Shown in pieces: positions 1 to 6,882 of a stretch of 12,346 nt of DNA (positions within the stretch are counted from its first letter, which is position 1; every line of letters starts with the position of its first letter). The translations under genes and the position numbers were made by a program. The notes beneath the pieces were generated by a model. The model did not search any database, was not told where the DNA came from, and saw only the letters and a program-made list of their open reading frames with translations. The DNA lies in the NCBI GenBank assembly GCA_910586275.1, contig CAJUIM010000113.1:1-12346 (forward strand), read 5' to 3'. Source of the DNA: an uncultured Lachnospiraceae bacterium (GTDB lineage Bacteria > Bacillota > Clostridia > Lachnospirales > Lachnospiraceae).

Positions 1-2
1 TC

Positions 3-308
3 AGCCGTTTTGATTCCGCCGATAAGATACTTGCATATGCAGGAATGTCCCCATCTACCTATCAATCAGGACAATTGGATAACTGTTATTCCCACATGGA
101 GAAACGAGGTTCCAGATACCTTCGGTATGCCCTTTACAATGCCGCAGAGTATGTCTGCCATTGGGACGAATCTTTTGCTGTGTATCTTAAAAAGAAACGC
201 TCTGAAGGCAAGCATTACAATGTCGCATTATCTCATGCCGTGAAAAAACTTGTGCGGTTGATTTTTGCAATGGAAAAATCAGGACGGGCATATATACCAG
301 CGTCTTAA
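3..308 (+). CDS. IS110-family transposase, C-terminal part (cut by window edge)
   Basis: This is the last ~101 residues of an IS110/IS116/IS902-type transposase, read in the frame beginning at base 3 with no start inside the window. The visible part is the C-terminal Transposase_20-like domain. Recognisable stretches are the LAYAGMSPSTYQSGQ block, the KRGSRYLRYALYNAA block, and the terminal EGKHYNVALSHAVKKLVR segment before a stop at 306-308. In this family the domain carries the catalytic serine, and the enzyme moves the element using a structured RNA guide, leaving few or no terminal inverted repeats. The N-terminal RuvC-like part lies outside the window, so I cannot tell whether the gene is intact. 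It converges on the rplM-rpsI operon, which is closed by its own terminator. Confidence 0.88.
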   Translation, partial: SRFDSADKILAYAGMSPSTYQSGQLDNCYSHMEKRGSRYLRYALYNAAEYVCHWDESFAVYLKKKRSEGKHYNVALSHAVKKLVRLIFAMEKSGRAYIPAS

Positions 309-520
309 CTTATTCTGTAAATCTCTCCTTTTAGAGTGCCAGCAATGACACTCTTATTGTCATGCAGTTTTCAAGGTTCAAATATATCTGAAGTGCATTT
401 CTGCAATTCATTCAAAAATTTTTCTTTTTAGACTTGACTTTTAATAGTTAGTCTTTGCTTGTTACAATGTTATCATATACGATAACTTTTGTCAAACACA
501 TTATACTTTTCATCATACTA
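309..520. other. Gene-free region between transposase and rpsI terminator; probable IS right end
   Basis: I see no credible gene here. The region is AT-rich. It has a small hairpin after the transposase stop (AGAGTG near 332 with CACTCT near 348) and an overlapping ATGACA/TGTCAT hairpin (about 344-362). A 6-bp inverted repeat, GTTATC-atatac-GATAAC, lies at 469-486. IS110 elements usually lack clear inverted ends, so the element boundary cannot be placed by eye. Confidence 0.4.
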
Positions 521-521
521 C

Positions 522-556
522 AAAAAACCCACAAACAAAATCTGTCTGTGGGTTTT
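522..556 (-). terminator. Intrinsic terminator of the rplM-rpsI operon
   Basis: Read on the minus strand, AAAACCCACA (556-547) pairs with TGTGGGTTTT (533-524) around a 13-nt loop, and the run continues as T to position 522. It lies 28 bases past the rpsI stop, where the operon should end. Confidence 0.85.
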
Positions 557-583
557 CCATATTTCCTGTTTGCAAATATCTGC

Positions 584-979
584 CTATCGCTTGCTGAACT
601 GCGGAGCGCGACGAGCCGCCTTGAGGCCGTACTTCTTTCTTTCCTTCATACGAGGATCTCTTGTGAGATAACCTGCCTTCTTCAGTACAGGCCTGAAATC
701 TGCATCTGCCTGAAGCAAAGCCCTTGCAATGCCATGCCTGATGGCTCCTGCCTGTCCGGTATATCCGCCGCCTCGTACATTTACTTTTATGTCAAATTTA
801 TCTGCTGTATTGGTAAGCATAAGGGGCTGACGTACGATAACTTTCAATGTCTCCAATCCAAAATAATCATCCATTGATCTTTTATTGATAACAATATTAC
901 CGCTGCCCGGTACTAAATACACTCTTGCAATTGATTTTTTTCTTCTGCCAGTTCCATAGCAGTTTGCTGCTTTAGCCAT
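584..979 (-). CDS. rpsI: 30S ribosomal protein S9
   Basis: S9 is a small-subunit protein whose C-terminal tail reaches toward the P-site tRNA. The 131-residue protein has the usual family length. It shows the GTGRRKKSIARV block near residue 10, the VNVRGGGYTGQAGAIRHGIARAL block in the middle, and the basic end DPRMKERKKYGLKAARRAPQ finishing in SKR. The start is supported by AAAGGAG nine bases upstream. It lies 28 bp downstream of rplM, the standard rplM-rpsI pair, and is followed by an intrinsic terminator, so it is the last gene of the operon. Confidence 0.98.
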   Translation of the reverse strand: MAKAANCYGTGRRKKSIARVYLVPGSGNIVINKRSMDDYFGLETLKVIVRQPLMLTNTADKFDIKVNVRGGGYTGQAGAIRHGIARALLQADADFRPVLKKAGYLTRDPRMKERKKYGLKAARRAPQFSKR

Positions 980-1007
980 TTTAATTTTCTCCTTTCCGTC
1001 CGCTTAA

Positions 1008-1436
1008 TTAAAATGTCAATACTTCCGGCTGCTGAGCAGCATGAGGATGCTCTGCGCCTGCGTATACATGAAGTTTTGTGTACATCTGTCTTCCTAACGG
1101 CCCTTTCGGAAGCATGCCCTTCACCGCATGTTCCACAACCCTTTCGGGTTTCTTTGCCATCATTTCCCTCAATGTGGTCTGCTTCATGCCGCCGACATAA
1201 TCAGAGTGATGGTAATAAATCTTCTGATCCAGCTTTTTCCCTGTCACTTTAACTTTCTCTGCATTTACTATGATTACATAATCGCCGGTATCCATATGAG
1301 GTGTGAAAATCGGTTTGTTCTTACCTCTTAAAACACTGGCAACTTCCGATGCCAAGCGTCCGAGTGTCATATTAGTAGCATCAACTACATACCATTTTCT
1401 ATCGGTAGTAGCCGGACTAGCCATAAAAGTTTTCAT
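1008..1436 (-). CDS. rplM: 50S ribosomal protein L13
   Basis: L13 is an early-assembling large-subunit protein that binds 23S rRNA. The start at 1436 gives 142 residues beginning MKTFMASPATTDRKWYVVDA, the normal family length. GGAGG lies about seven bases upstream. A further in-frame ATG at 1523 would add 29 residues that have no counterpart in the family and that fall in structured leader RNA, so I reject it. Conserved blocks are the TLGRLASEVASVLRGKNKP region near residue 25, the YYHHSDYVGG segment, and MLPKGPLGRQMYTKLHVYAG near the end. It is first in the rplM-rpsI operon and has its own promoter and a long leader, which suggests translational or attenuation control. Confidence 0.97.
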   Translation of the reverse strand: MKTFMASPATTDRKWYVVDATNMTLGRLASEVASVLRGKNKPIFTPHMDTGDYVIIVNAEKVKVTGKKLDQKIYYHHSDYVGGMKQTTLREMMAKKPERVVEHAVKGMLPKGPLGRQMYTKLHVYAGAEHPHAAQQPEVLTF

Positions 1437-1463
1437 TATGTTACCTCCACACTTAACTAAAAT

Positions 1464-1553
1464 CAGTTTATCCTTTTCCTTCTGTCTGCCTTTGTTCCGG
1501 CCTTGGTGCGGATGTCCGGCCACACCTTCTGGCTTCCTCCGGCAGGTAAACTA
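1464..1553 (-). promoter_or_regulatory. Structured 5' leader upstream of rplM (candidate r-protein autoregulatory RNA)
   Basis: Nested complementary segments sit just before the rplM ribosome-binding site. AGTTTA/TAAACT (1547-1552 with 1465-1470) form the outer stem. CTGCC/GGCAG (1541-1545 with 1486-1490) form a middle stem. GGTGTGG/CCGCACC (1520-1526 with 1505-1511, one G-U pair) form an inner hairpin with an 8-nt loop. The order is fully nested, as in a folded domain. L13 leader RNAs that control rplM are known in Firmicutes. Position and architecture fit that idea, but I cannot confirm a match to that motif by eye. Confidence 0.5.
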
Positions 1554-1633
1554 AGCAGGGAAGTGAATCCCTCTCACTTACGCGGGGCACATACTGCCGC
1601 AGCAGCAAATATCCGAAAATTCCCTGTGCATAC

Positions 1634-1658
1634 AAAAAACAGATGGCATCCCACTCTG
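1634..1658 (-). terminator. Terminator-like hairpin within the rplM leader (possible attenuator)
   Basis: On the minus strand CAGA-g-TGG pairs with CCATCTG around a GATG loop and is followed directly by six T. It lies about 110 nt after the predicted rplM transcription start and about 200 nt before the gene. It could be an attenuator for rplM-rpsI, or it could stop read-through from truA. The stem is only seven pairs with one bulge, so strength is uncertain. Confidence 0.45.
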
Positions 1659-1758
1659 CCGCTGTTCCTTATATTTCCGCTCCTGTCTCTGATACGCGAA
1701 GTTTATTACATCTGCCGGGGCTATGGCATTCCGTCATAAATCTTCGCCACATTGCAAT

Positions 1759-1787
1759 ATTATATTATACGCAGCCGAGTGTGTCAA
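1759..1787 (-). promoter_or_regulatory. Consensus sigma-A promoter for rplM-rpsI
   Basis: On the minus strand TTGACA (1787-1782) and TATAAT (1764-1759) are separated by exactly 17 bases, a perfect match to both consensus hexamers. It begins only seven bases after the truA stop. The expected start near 1752 gives a leader of about 315 nt before rplM. Confidence 0.88.
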
Positions 1788-1793
1788 TATTTT

Positions 1794-2561
1794 TCATGGT
1801 AAAATTTGCAGCTTGTATGTTTTTAGATCAAATTCATAGCCTGCTAAGCATAGCCCGCATGCCGGAGCAGTAGGGCCGGCCGCCTTTCTGTCCTCTTTTC
1901 GGAGGATTTCTGCCATATAAGCCGGTTCCCATATGCCTCTTCCTGCTTCCATCAATGTCCCGGCAATAATACGCACCATATTATACAAAAAGCCGTTCCC
2001 GGTTACACGGATTATAATTTCTTCCCCTTTGCGTTCCACATCCAAAGCATAAATACGTCTCACCGTGCTCTCCGCCTGACTGCCTGCGCTGCAAAAGCTT
2101 TTGAAATCATGTTCGCCCACCAGATACTCCGCTGCCTGCCTCATTCTGTCCGGGTCTAAGGGCACATAGGTAAAATGAGAATACAGCCTTTTCGTAGGAA
2201 TAGGAAATGCCGTATTCACAATTCTATACTCATATGTCTTCCTGCTGTCGCAATGTCTGGGGTGAAATCCCTCGCACACTTCCTGCGATTTCCTTATCCG
2301 GATGTCTTCCGGCAGCCGCTGGTTCAAAGCATAGGATATTTTCTCCCCCGGCATGCGCGCCTGTGTGTCAAATACCACTACATTGCAGAGCGCATGCACT
2401 CCGGCATCGGTGCGGCTCCCCCCAATCACTTTAATATCTTCTTTCAGCAGTTCCTTCAGACAGCGGCTCAATTCTCCCTCTATCGTGGGCGCATTATCCT
2501 GTATCTGGTAGCCGCTATAGGCAGTGCCGTCATATGCGACGGTAAGCATGACCCGTTTCAT
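1794..2561 (-). CDS. truA: tRNA pseudouridine(38-40) synthase TruA
   Basis: TruA isomerises uridines 38, 39 and 40 in the tRNA anticodon arm. The GSRTDAGVHAL motif contains the catalytic Asp (residue 52 from the chosen start). Other family blocks are the N-terminal AYDGTAYSGYQ, RKTYEYRI in the middle, HDFKSFCSAG, and GNGFLYNMVRIIAGTL toward the end. About 255 residues is typical. Two ATGs, 2567 and 2561, are possible. TGAGG lies seven bases before 2561 but only one base before 2567, so I chose 2561. It follows the ecf genes as is common in Firmicutes, but a terminator-like hairpin lies between, so it may rely on a separate weak promoter or on read-through. Confidence 0.96.
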   Translation of the reverse strand: MKRVMLTVAYDGTAYSGYQIQDNAPTIEGELSRCLKELLKEDIKVIGGSRTDAGVHALCNVVVFDTQARMPGEKISYALNQRLPEDIRIRKSQEVCEGFHPRHCDSRKTYEYRIVNTAFPIPTKRLYSHFTYVPLDPDRMRQAAEYLVGEHDFKSFCSAGSQAESTVRRIYALDVERKGEEIIIRVTGNGFLYNMVRIIAGTLMEAGRGIWEPAYMAEILRKEDRKAAGPTAPACGLCLAGYEFDLKTYKLQILP

Positions 2562-2710
2562 ATCCATACCTCACGTCGGCCACTGTAACCGTAATTCCGT
2601 AGCCATTCATAAATCTACAGGAGTAATTATCCGTAAATATAGGACTGCTCCTATGTCTTAAAACCTTTTCCTTATTTCTGACAATTATGTCATTTCCGTT
2701 CCTTATCATA

Positions 2711-2757
2711 TAAAAAAATCATGCCTGTCATCTACGGATGTCAGTATATGCCGCATG
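2711..2757 (-). terminator. Probable terminator after ecfT
   Basis: On the minus strand CTG-A-CATC (2744-2737) pairs with GATG-A-CAG (2732-2725) around CGTA with one A-A mismatch. An outer GCATG/CATGC pairing may extend it, and seven T follow at 2718-2712. It lies 32 bases beyond the ecfT stop. The mismatch and the bulged outer stem make it weaker than the other terminators here. I see no convincing promoter between it and truA. Confidence 0.55.
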
Positions 2758-2788
2758 CCGTTCTTTTCCGTGGTTCCATTCCCGATAC

Positions 2789-3610
2789 TCAAATATTCAG
2801 AAACGGTATTTTCAGTATACGCCCGAAACAAACAGAGACAGCCATATATGCAAATATTATAAGATAGCCGATCCGATCCCTTCTATGGTAAACCAAAGGC
2901 TTCATTTTCGTCCTATGCTCGCCGCCCCGGTAACATCTTGCCTCCATTGCCATAGCTAAGTCATTCGCCCGCCGAAATGCAGAGATAAACAGCGGCACCA
3001 GAAGCGGAACCATAGCTTTGGCTTTCTTAATCAGATTTCCGCTTTCGAAATCTGCCCCCCGGGCAATCTGCGCTTTCATGATTTTATCCGTCTCTTCCAG
3101 CAAAATAGGGATAAACCGTAGGGCAATGGACATCATCATGGCAACTTCATGTACGGGCACATGGAAGATCTTCAACGGCGACATCATTTTTTCCATACCG
3201 TCCGTCAGGTTGTTGGGCGTAGTAGTCAATGTCATCAGAGAAGAGCCTATAATCAGGAACACCAAACGGATTGCCATCATTACCGCAATCCGTATCCCTT
3301 CTTTCGTAATTTTCAGCTTCCAAACGGAAAGCACTGCTTCCCCTGGCGTCAGGAACAAATTGAAAACCACTGCTATGACTAACAGGAACACAATGGATTT
3401 CATCCCTTTAATCATATAGCGGAACGGCACGCCTGAAATCTTTATCATGCAGGCAAGGAATATTGCCGCTATGATATAGCCTACGAAATTGTCCACAATA
3501 AACAAAGACACAATAAACAGAACCGTCGCCGCCAGTTTCACCCGGGGATCCAACCTGTGAATCACGGAATCTGCCTGATAGTATTGCCCTAAAGTAATAT
3601 CCCTAAGCAT
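2789..3610 (-). CDS. ecfT: ECF transporter transmembrane component EcfT
   Basis: EcfT is the membrane scaffold linking the two ATPases EcfA1/EcfA2 to interchangeable substrate-binding S proteins for vitamins or metal ions. The 273-residue protein has an N-terminal SVIHRLDPRVKL motif (residues 15-26), typical of the family. Hydrophobic segments fall near residues 26-57, 70-90, 105-126 and 248-266. The coupling helices carry the two short Ala-Arg motifs: ARG at 183-185 and ARC at 224-226, the latter within MAMEARCYRGG. GGAGG lies 11 bases before the start. It follows ecfA2 by 23 bp in the classical A1-A2-T order. No S component is nearby, so this is a shared group II module and its substrate cannot be read from this locus. 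Confidence 0.96.
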   Translation of the reverse strand: MLRDITLGQYYQADSVIHRLDPRVKLAATVLFIVSLFIVDNFVGYIIAAIFLACMIKISGVPFRYMIKGMKSIVFLLVIAVVFNLFLTPGEAVLSVWKLKITKEGIRIAVMMAIRLVFLIIGSSLMTLTTTPNNLTDGMEKMMSPLKIFHVPVHEVAMMMSIALRFIPILLEETDKIMKAQIARGADFESGNLIKKAKAMVPLLVPLFISAFRRANDLAMAMEARCYRGGEHRTKMKPLVYHRRDRIGYLIIFAYMAVSVCFGRILKIPFLNI

Positions 3611-3633
3611 TTTTCCTATATCCTCCTGCTGCT

Positions 3634-4506
3634 CTATGCTTTCCGAATGTCCCGCCCTTTTGCTGCCAATGCTTTCAGTATCCCGTCCCTTGCTTCTTCC
3701 ACCGTAATCGCATCCGTGTTTACATCCAGCCCGCGTTCCCGCAGTTCCTGCATAATGTAAGTCACCTGCGGCGCGGCCAGTCCCACCTCTTCCAATTCCT
3801 TGTAATGCCGGAATATTTTCCGAGGTTCGTCATCATACATTACGCTTCCTTGATTCATTACGATAATCCGATCCACATACTTAGCCACATCCTCCATGCT
3901 GTGAGAAACGAGAACTACCGTTATTCCCGCTTCTTTCCGAAGCAATGCAATCTGATCCAGGATCTCGTCCCTGCCTTTGGGATCCAACCCCGCCGTAGGT
4001 TCGTCCAGAATCAGCACTTCCGGCTTCATCGCCAGCACGCCGGCAATTGCCACCCGCCGCTTCTGCCCGCCGGACAGGTCAAAGGGAGACTGATAAAAAT
4101 ACTCGTCCGCCAAGCCTACCTGTTTCAGCGCCGCATAAGCACGGAGTTCTATTTCTTTTTCCTCCAGCCCCATGTTCTTAGGACCGAAGCACACATCCTT
4201 GAATACGTCTATTTCGAAAAGCTGATGTTCCGGGTACTGAAAAACCAACCCCACTTTACTGCGCAGTTTTTTCTTGTCAAATCCATCCTCATGGATATCC
4301 TCGCCATTATAGTAAATATTGCCCGAAGTGGGTTTCATCAGTCCGTTCAAGTGCTGCACCAGCGTGGATTTGCCGGAACCGGTATGCCCTATAAGGCCGA
4401 TGAACTGCCCGTCGGGTATGACCAGATTCACATCCCTCAATGCCGCCGTTTCCATGGATGTCCCCTCTTCGTATATATGGCTCACATGGTCTAAAATTAT
4501 TGCCAT
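3634..4506 (-). CDS. ecfA2: ECF transporter ATPase EcfA2
   Basis: This is the second ATP-binding subunit of the energy-coupling factor. In order, the 290-residue protein has Walker A GHTGSGKST (40-48), the Q-loop glutamine 90 in VFQYPEHQLF, the signature LSGGQ (144-148), Walker B VLILDEP (164-170, catalytic Glu169), the D-loop GLDP (173-176) and the switch His202. All catalytic elements are present. The C-terminal ~75 residues are the extra ECF-type domain that helps the two ATPases dimerise. AAAGGAG lies seven bases before the start. It is 15 bp downstream of ecfA1, so the two are almost certainly co-expressed. The QYPEHQLF form of the Q-loop and the gene order identify it as A2. Confidence 0.96.
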   Translation of the reverse strand: MAIILDHVSHIYEEGTSMETAALRDVNLVIPDGQFIGLIGHTGSGKSTLVQHLNGLMKPTSGNIYYNGEDIHEDGFDKKKLRSKVGLVFQYPEHQLFEIDVFKDVCFGPKNMGLEEKEIELRAYAALKQVGLADEYFYQSPFDLSGGQKRRVAIAGVLAMKPEVLILDEPTAGLDPKGRDEILDQIALLRKEAGITVVLVSHSMEDVAKYVDRIIVMNQGSVMYDDEPRKIFRHYKELEEVGLAAPQVTYIMQELRERGLDVNTDAITVEEARDGILKALAAKGRDIRKA

Positions 4507-4521
4507 TTTCCACTCCTTTTT

Positions 4522-5373
4522 TCATTCAACAGACTGTAACGCCTCTGCCAGTTCCTCACAAGTCAGTATCCCATCCGGCAAAGGCAATCCGCTCTTCTTT
4601 AACTCATAAGCAAGCAGAGTCACCTGAGGCACATCCAGCCGTAATTCCTTTAATTTCCCCACTTGGGAAAAAATTTCTCTGGGCGTGCCCTGCATGGCAA
4701 CATGCCCTTTATCCATGACCACTGCCCGATCCGCATGAATGATTTCTTCCATGTAATGGGTAATAAGCACTACGGTTATATCCTCCGCCTGATTCAGTGC
4801 CCGGACTGCCCGGATGACTTCCTTCCTTCCGTTAGGGTCCAGCATGGCTGTAGGCTCATCCAAAATAATGCATTTCGGATGCATGGCAATGACGCCTGCA
4901 ATGGAGACTCTCTGCTTCTGCCCGCCGGACAGCTTGTTTGGCGAATGCTTCCTATATTTATACATGCCCACGGCTTTCAGGCTTTCTTCCACCCTTTCCC
5001 ATATTTCCTTCGTAGGCACTCCCATATTTTCCGGCCCGAAACCCACGTCCTCTTCCACTACCTGACCGATAATCTGATTATCCGGATTTTGGAAAACCAT
5101 GCCGGCAGTCTGCCGGATATCCCACAGACATGCTTCGTCCATAGTATCTTTGCCGTCCACCCACACCGTTCCTTCCGTAGGATACAGAATGGCATTGAGG
5201 TGCTTTGCCAAAGTGGATTTCCCGGAGCCGTTATGGCCTAAGATTGCAATGAAATCGCCTTGCCTAATGTCCAAGTCCACTTCGTCCACCGCCCGAGTAA
5301 TTCCTTCCACATTTCCTTCCTCATCCCGGCGGATATATTCAAAAATCAGTTTCTTCGTTTCTATAATACCCAT
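4522..5373 (-). CDS. ecfA1: ECF transporter ATPase EcfA1
   Basis: This is the first ATPase of the ECF module, pairing with EcfA2 to drive uptake through EcfT and an S protein encoded elsewhere. Motifs in the 283-residue protein are Walker A GHNGSGKST (46-54), the Q-loop Gln95 in VFQNPDNQ, the signature LSGGQ (148-152), Walker B with Asp172-Glu173, the D-loop MLDP (177-180) and the switch His206. The VFQNPDNQ form is typical of EcfA1. The ribosome-binding site is weak (CAGG, about six bases upstream). In many Firmicutes this gene follows rplQ directly. Here about 2.7 kb intervenes, and a separate promoter is visible at 5442-5470. Confidence 0.96.
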   Translation of the reverse strand: MGIIETKKLIFEYIRRDEEGNVEGITRAVDEVDLDIRQGDFIAILGHNGSGKSTLAKHLNAILYPTEGTVWVDGKDTMDEACLWDIRQTAGMVFQNPDNQIIGQVVEEDVGFGPENMGVPTKEIWERVEESLKAVGMYKYRKHSPNKLSGGQKQRVSIAGVIAMHPKCIILDEPTAMLDPNGRKEVIRAVRALNQAEDITVVLITHYMEEIIHADRAVVMDKGHVAMQGTPREIFSQVGKLKELRLDVPQVTLLAYELKKSGLPLPDGILTCEELAEALQSVE

Positions 5374-5441
5374 ATCATACCTGCTTACTGCCTTTGTTAT
5401 CTCATTCTGTTAATAAGTTTACAATTCTTGCCACGGCTATT

Positions 5442-5470
5442 ATTGTACTAAAAATAAATAAGGATTACAA
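5442..5470 (-). promoter_or_regulatory. Probable promoter of ecfA1-ecfA2-ecfT
   Basis: On the minus strand TTGTAA (5470-5465) and TACAAT (5447-5442) are separated by 17 bases. They match the -35 consensus at 4/6 and the -10 at 5/6. The expected start near 5435 gives a ~60-nt leader. An own promoter makes sense because the operon is cut off from rplQ by the island. Confidence 0.6.
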
Positions 5471-5489
5471 GGGGCAGAAGAAAAATCTT

Positions 5490-5694
5490 GGAAATTGTCA
5501 GTGTCATTAACTTAAGCCGCAGCCCGCATCAGGAACAATGTTTTTATTCGGACATGCTTTCGCTCTGCGGCAAACGCAGCGGTACTAAGGCACTAAAATA
5601 CAACGCCTAAGTGCCGGCGTTTTTCGAAGGTCCGAATGAAAAACATTGTTCCTGATGCGGGCTACGGCTTAAGTTAATGACATTGTGGAAATTG
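5490..5694. mobile_element. Palindromic MITE-like element with 8-bp direct repeats
   Basis: Two arms of about 52 bases are near-perfect inverted repeats: 5502-5554 against 5631-5682. The sequence shows one substitution (AAGCCGcAGCC versus AAGCCGtAGCC) and one single-base indel in the run before ATTCGGAC. The ~76-bp centre holds smaller hairpins, such as CTGCG/CGCAG near 5565-5579 and GGCACT/AGTGCC near 5589-5615. GGAAATTG occurs at 5490-5497 and again at 5687-5694, each four bases outside the arms, consistent with an 8-bp target duplication around a 189-bp element (5498-5686). No ORF lies inside. The inference is a non-autonomous element mobilised by a transposase encoded elsewhere. The parent family is not identified. 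Confidence 0.72.
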
Positions 5695-5747
5695 CAGGCT
5701 CCGGAAAGCCAAATTCATAGCAATGCCATATCCGCTTCAATTTGCCA

Positions 5748-5776
5748 TTGATTCGGGCAGCATTATGGCATATACT
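5748..5776 (+). promoter_or_regulatory. Probable promoter of the M15-family peptidase gene
   Basis: TTGATT (5748-5753) and TATACT (5771-5776) are separated by 17 bases, matching the consensus at 4/6 and 5/6. The expected start near 5783 gives a leader of about 40 nt. Confidence 0.55.
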
Positions 5777-5821
5777 ATTGTAGAAGAAAGAGCATGTCTG
5801 AAAGGAGCATAGAGCATATAT

Positions 5822-6862
5822 ATGAGTAAGGACAAATTAATAAAACCGCTTTTGCTGATAACTGCCATTATTATCTTCTCTTCTGTCTTTATACGGATTT
5901 TTTCCGATTCGGAGACACTGGCAGAGTATGCGGCCGAAAATCCGGAAACTCCCTTGCAGAAGACAGGGAGCAGTACTGACACGGCAGAGGATACCGGACA
6001 AAATACAGCCATGCCCACAGTTCCGGAGACCGATGCCTCTTCTTCCGGGACACTGCCGGAGGAACAGGGACAGGCCGACAGACATAGCATAATGCAGGAA
6101 GATATTTTGTCAGGAAACGAAACTGGCAATCCGGCGCAGGGAAATATAACAGCCAACACACAGAAAGAAACGGGAAAAGAAGACATGAATGTAAATCCGG
6201 AACGGATAGTTTATAAAGAAGGGTTCTATTATGAACCGATTTCCGAAGAAATGAAAAAAAGAATTACCGGCATCTCTTATCCGGTAACGGAAGCGGATCA
6301 AAAGGAGACGGCTGTAGAAGCAGTGAATATTGTAGATTCAGCTGCGGAAATTCAGGTCAGCTATGACGATCTCTGCTATTTAAGCGTACTGCATTACAAT
6401 TTCCATGGTGTCGAGCGGACAGGGGAATTAATCTGTAATAAGGCAATTGCACAGGATTTGGCAGAAATTTTTTATGAACTCTATCAAAATGAATATCAAA
6501 TAGAACAGATAAGACTAATTGACGAATATAGCGGCGACGATACTCTTTCCATGCAGGACAACAATACATCCTGCTTCAATTACCGTGTAGTAGACGGCAC
6601 CTCCAATCTTTCAAAGCATGCATTGGGGCTTGCCATTGACATCAATCCGTTCTTTAATCCCTATGTGGTATTTCAGCCGGACGGTTCCACCTATATCTCA
6701 CCGCAGGGCAGCGAAACCTATGCCGACCGTTCCCAAAACTTTGCATATAAAATCGATGAAAATGATCTATGCTATAGACTATTCAAGGAACACGGATTTA
6801 TATGGGGCGGCAACTGGAACTCCTGCAAAGACTATCAGCATTTCCAGAAAACCATTGAGTAA
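5822..6862 (+). CDS. Membrane-anchored M15-family D,D-carboxypeptidase-like protein (VanY/endolysin type)
   Basis: This is a probable zinc peptidase acting on peptidoglycan stem peptides outside the cell. Residues 9-27 form one hydrophobic helix, a signal-anchor. Residues 30-125 are a polar Thr/Glu/Ser-rich linker. The catalytic domain occupies about 180-346. It shows SKHALGLAIDINPFFNPY with zinc ligands His266 and Asp273, then HGFIWGGNW (324-332) and DYQHF (337-341) with the third ligand His340. This pattern fits the M15_4 group, which covers D-Ala-D-Ala carboxypeptidases and phage L-Ala-D-Glu peptidases, so the exact bond cleaved cannot be assigned. GGAG lies 14 bases before the ATG, a long spacing. 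No van cluster genes are nearby, so a glycopeptide-resistance role is not implied. Confidence 0.87.
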   Translation: MSKDKLIKPLLLITAIIIFSSVFIRIFSDSETLAEYAAENPETPLQKTGSSTDTAEDTGQNTAMPTVPETDASSSGTLPEEQGQADRHSIMQEDILSGNETGNPAQGNITANTQKETGKEDMNVNPERIVYKEGFYYEPISEEMKKRITGISYPVTEADQKETAVEAVNIVDSAAEIQVSYDDLCYLSVLHYNFHGVERTGELICNKAIAQDLAEIFYELYQNEYQIEQIRLIDEYSGDDTLSMQDNNTSCFNYRVVDGTSNLSKHALGLAIDINPFFNPYVVFQPDGSTYISPQGSETYADRSQNFAYKIDENDLCYRLFKEHGFIWGGNWNSCKDYQHFQKTIE

Positions 6863-6882
6863 GTTTTAACTATGCATCCCAT

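Noticed and set aside
455..877. Plus-strand 140-residue ORF opposite rpsI
   Set aside because: It is antisense to a certain ribosomal protein gene and to its terminator, has no ribosome-binding site and is Cys-rich as shadow frames often are.
1437..1523. 29-residue N-terminal extension of L13
   Set aside because: It falls in the structured leader and crosses the GGAGG site of the normal start at 1436.
3805..4494. Plus-strand 229-residue ORF opposite ecfA2
   Set aside because: It is the antisense shadow of a clear ABC ATPase gene, with no start signal or domain.
5822..6862. Glycopeptide-resistance vanY as part of a van cluster
   Set aside because: No vanRS, vanHAX or related genes are in the window; only the peptidase fold is shared.
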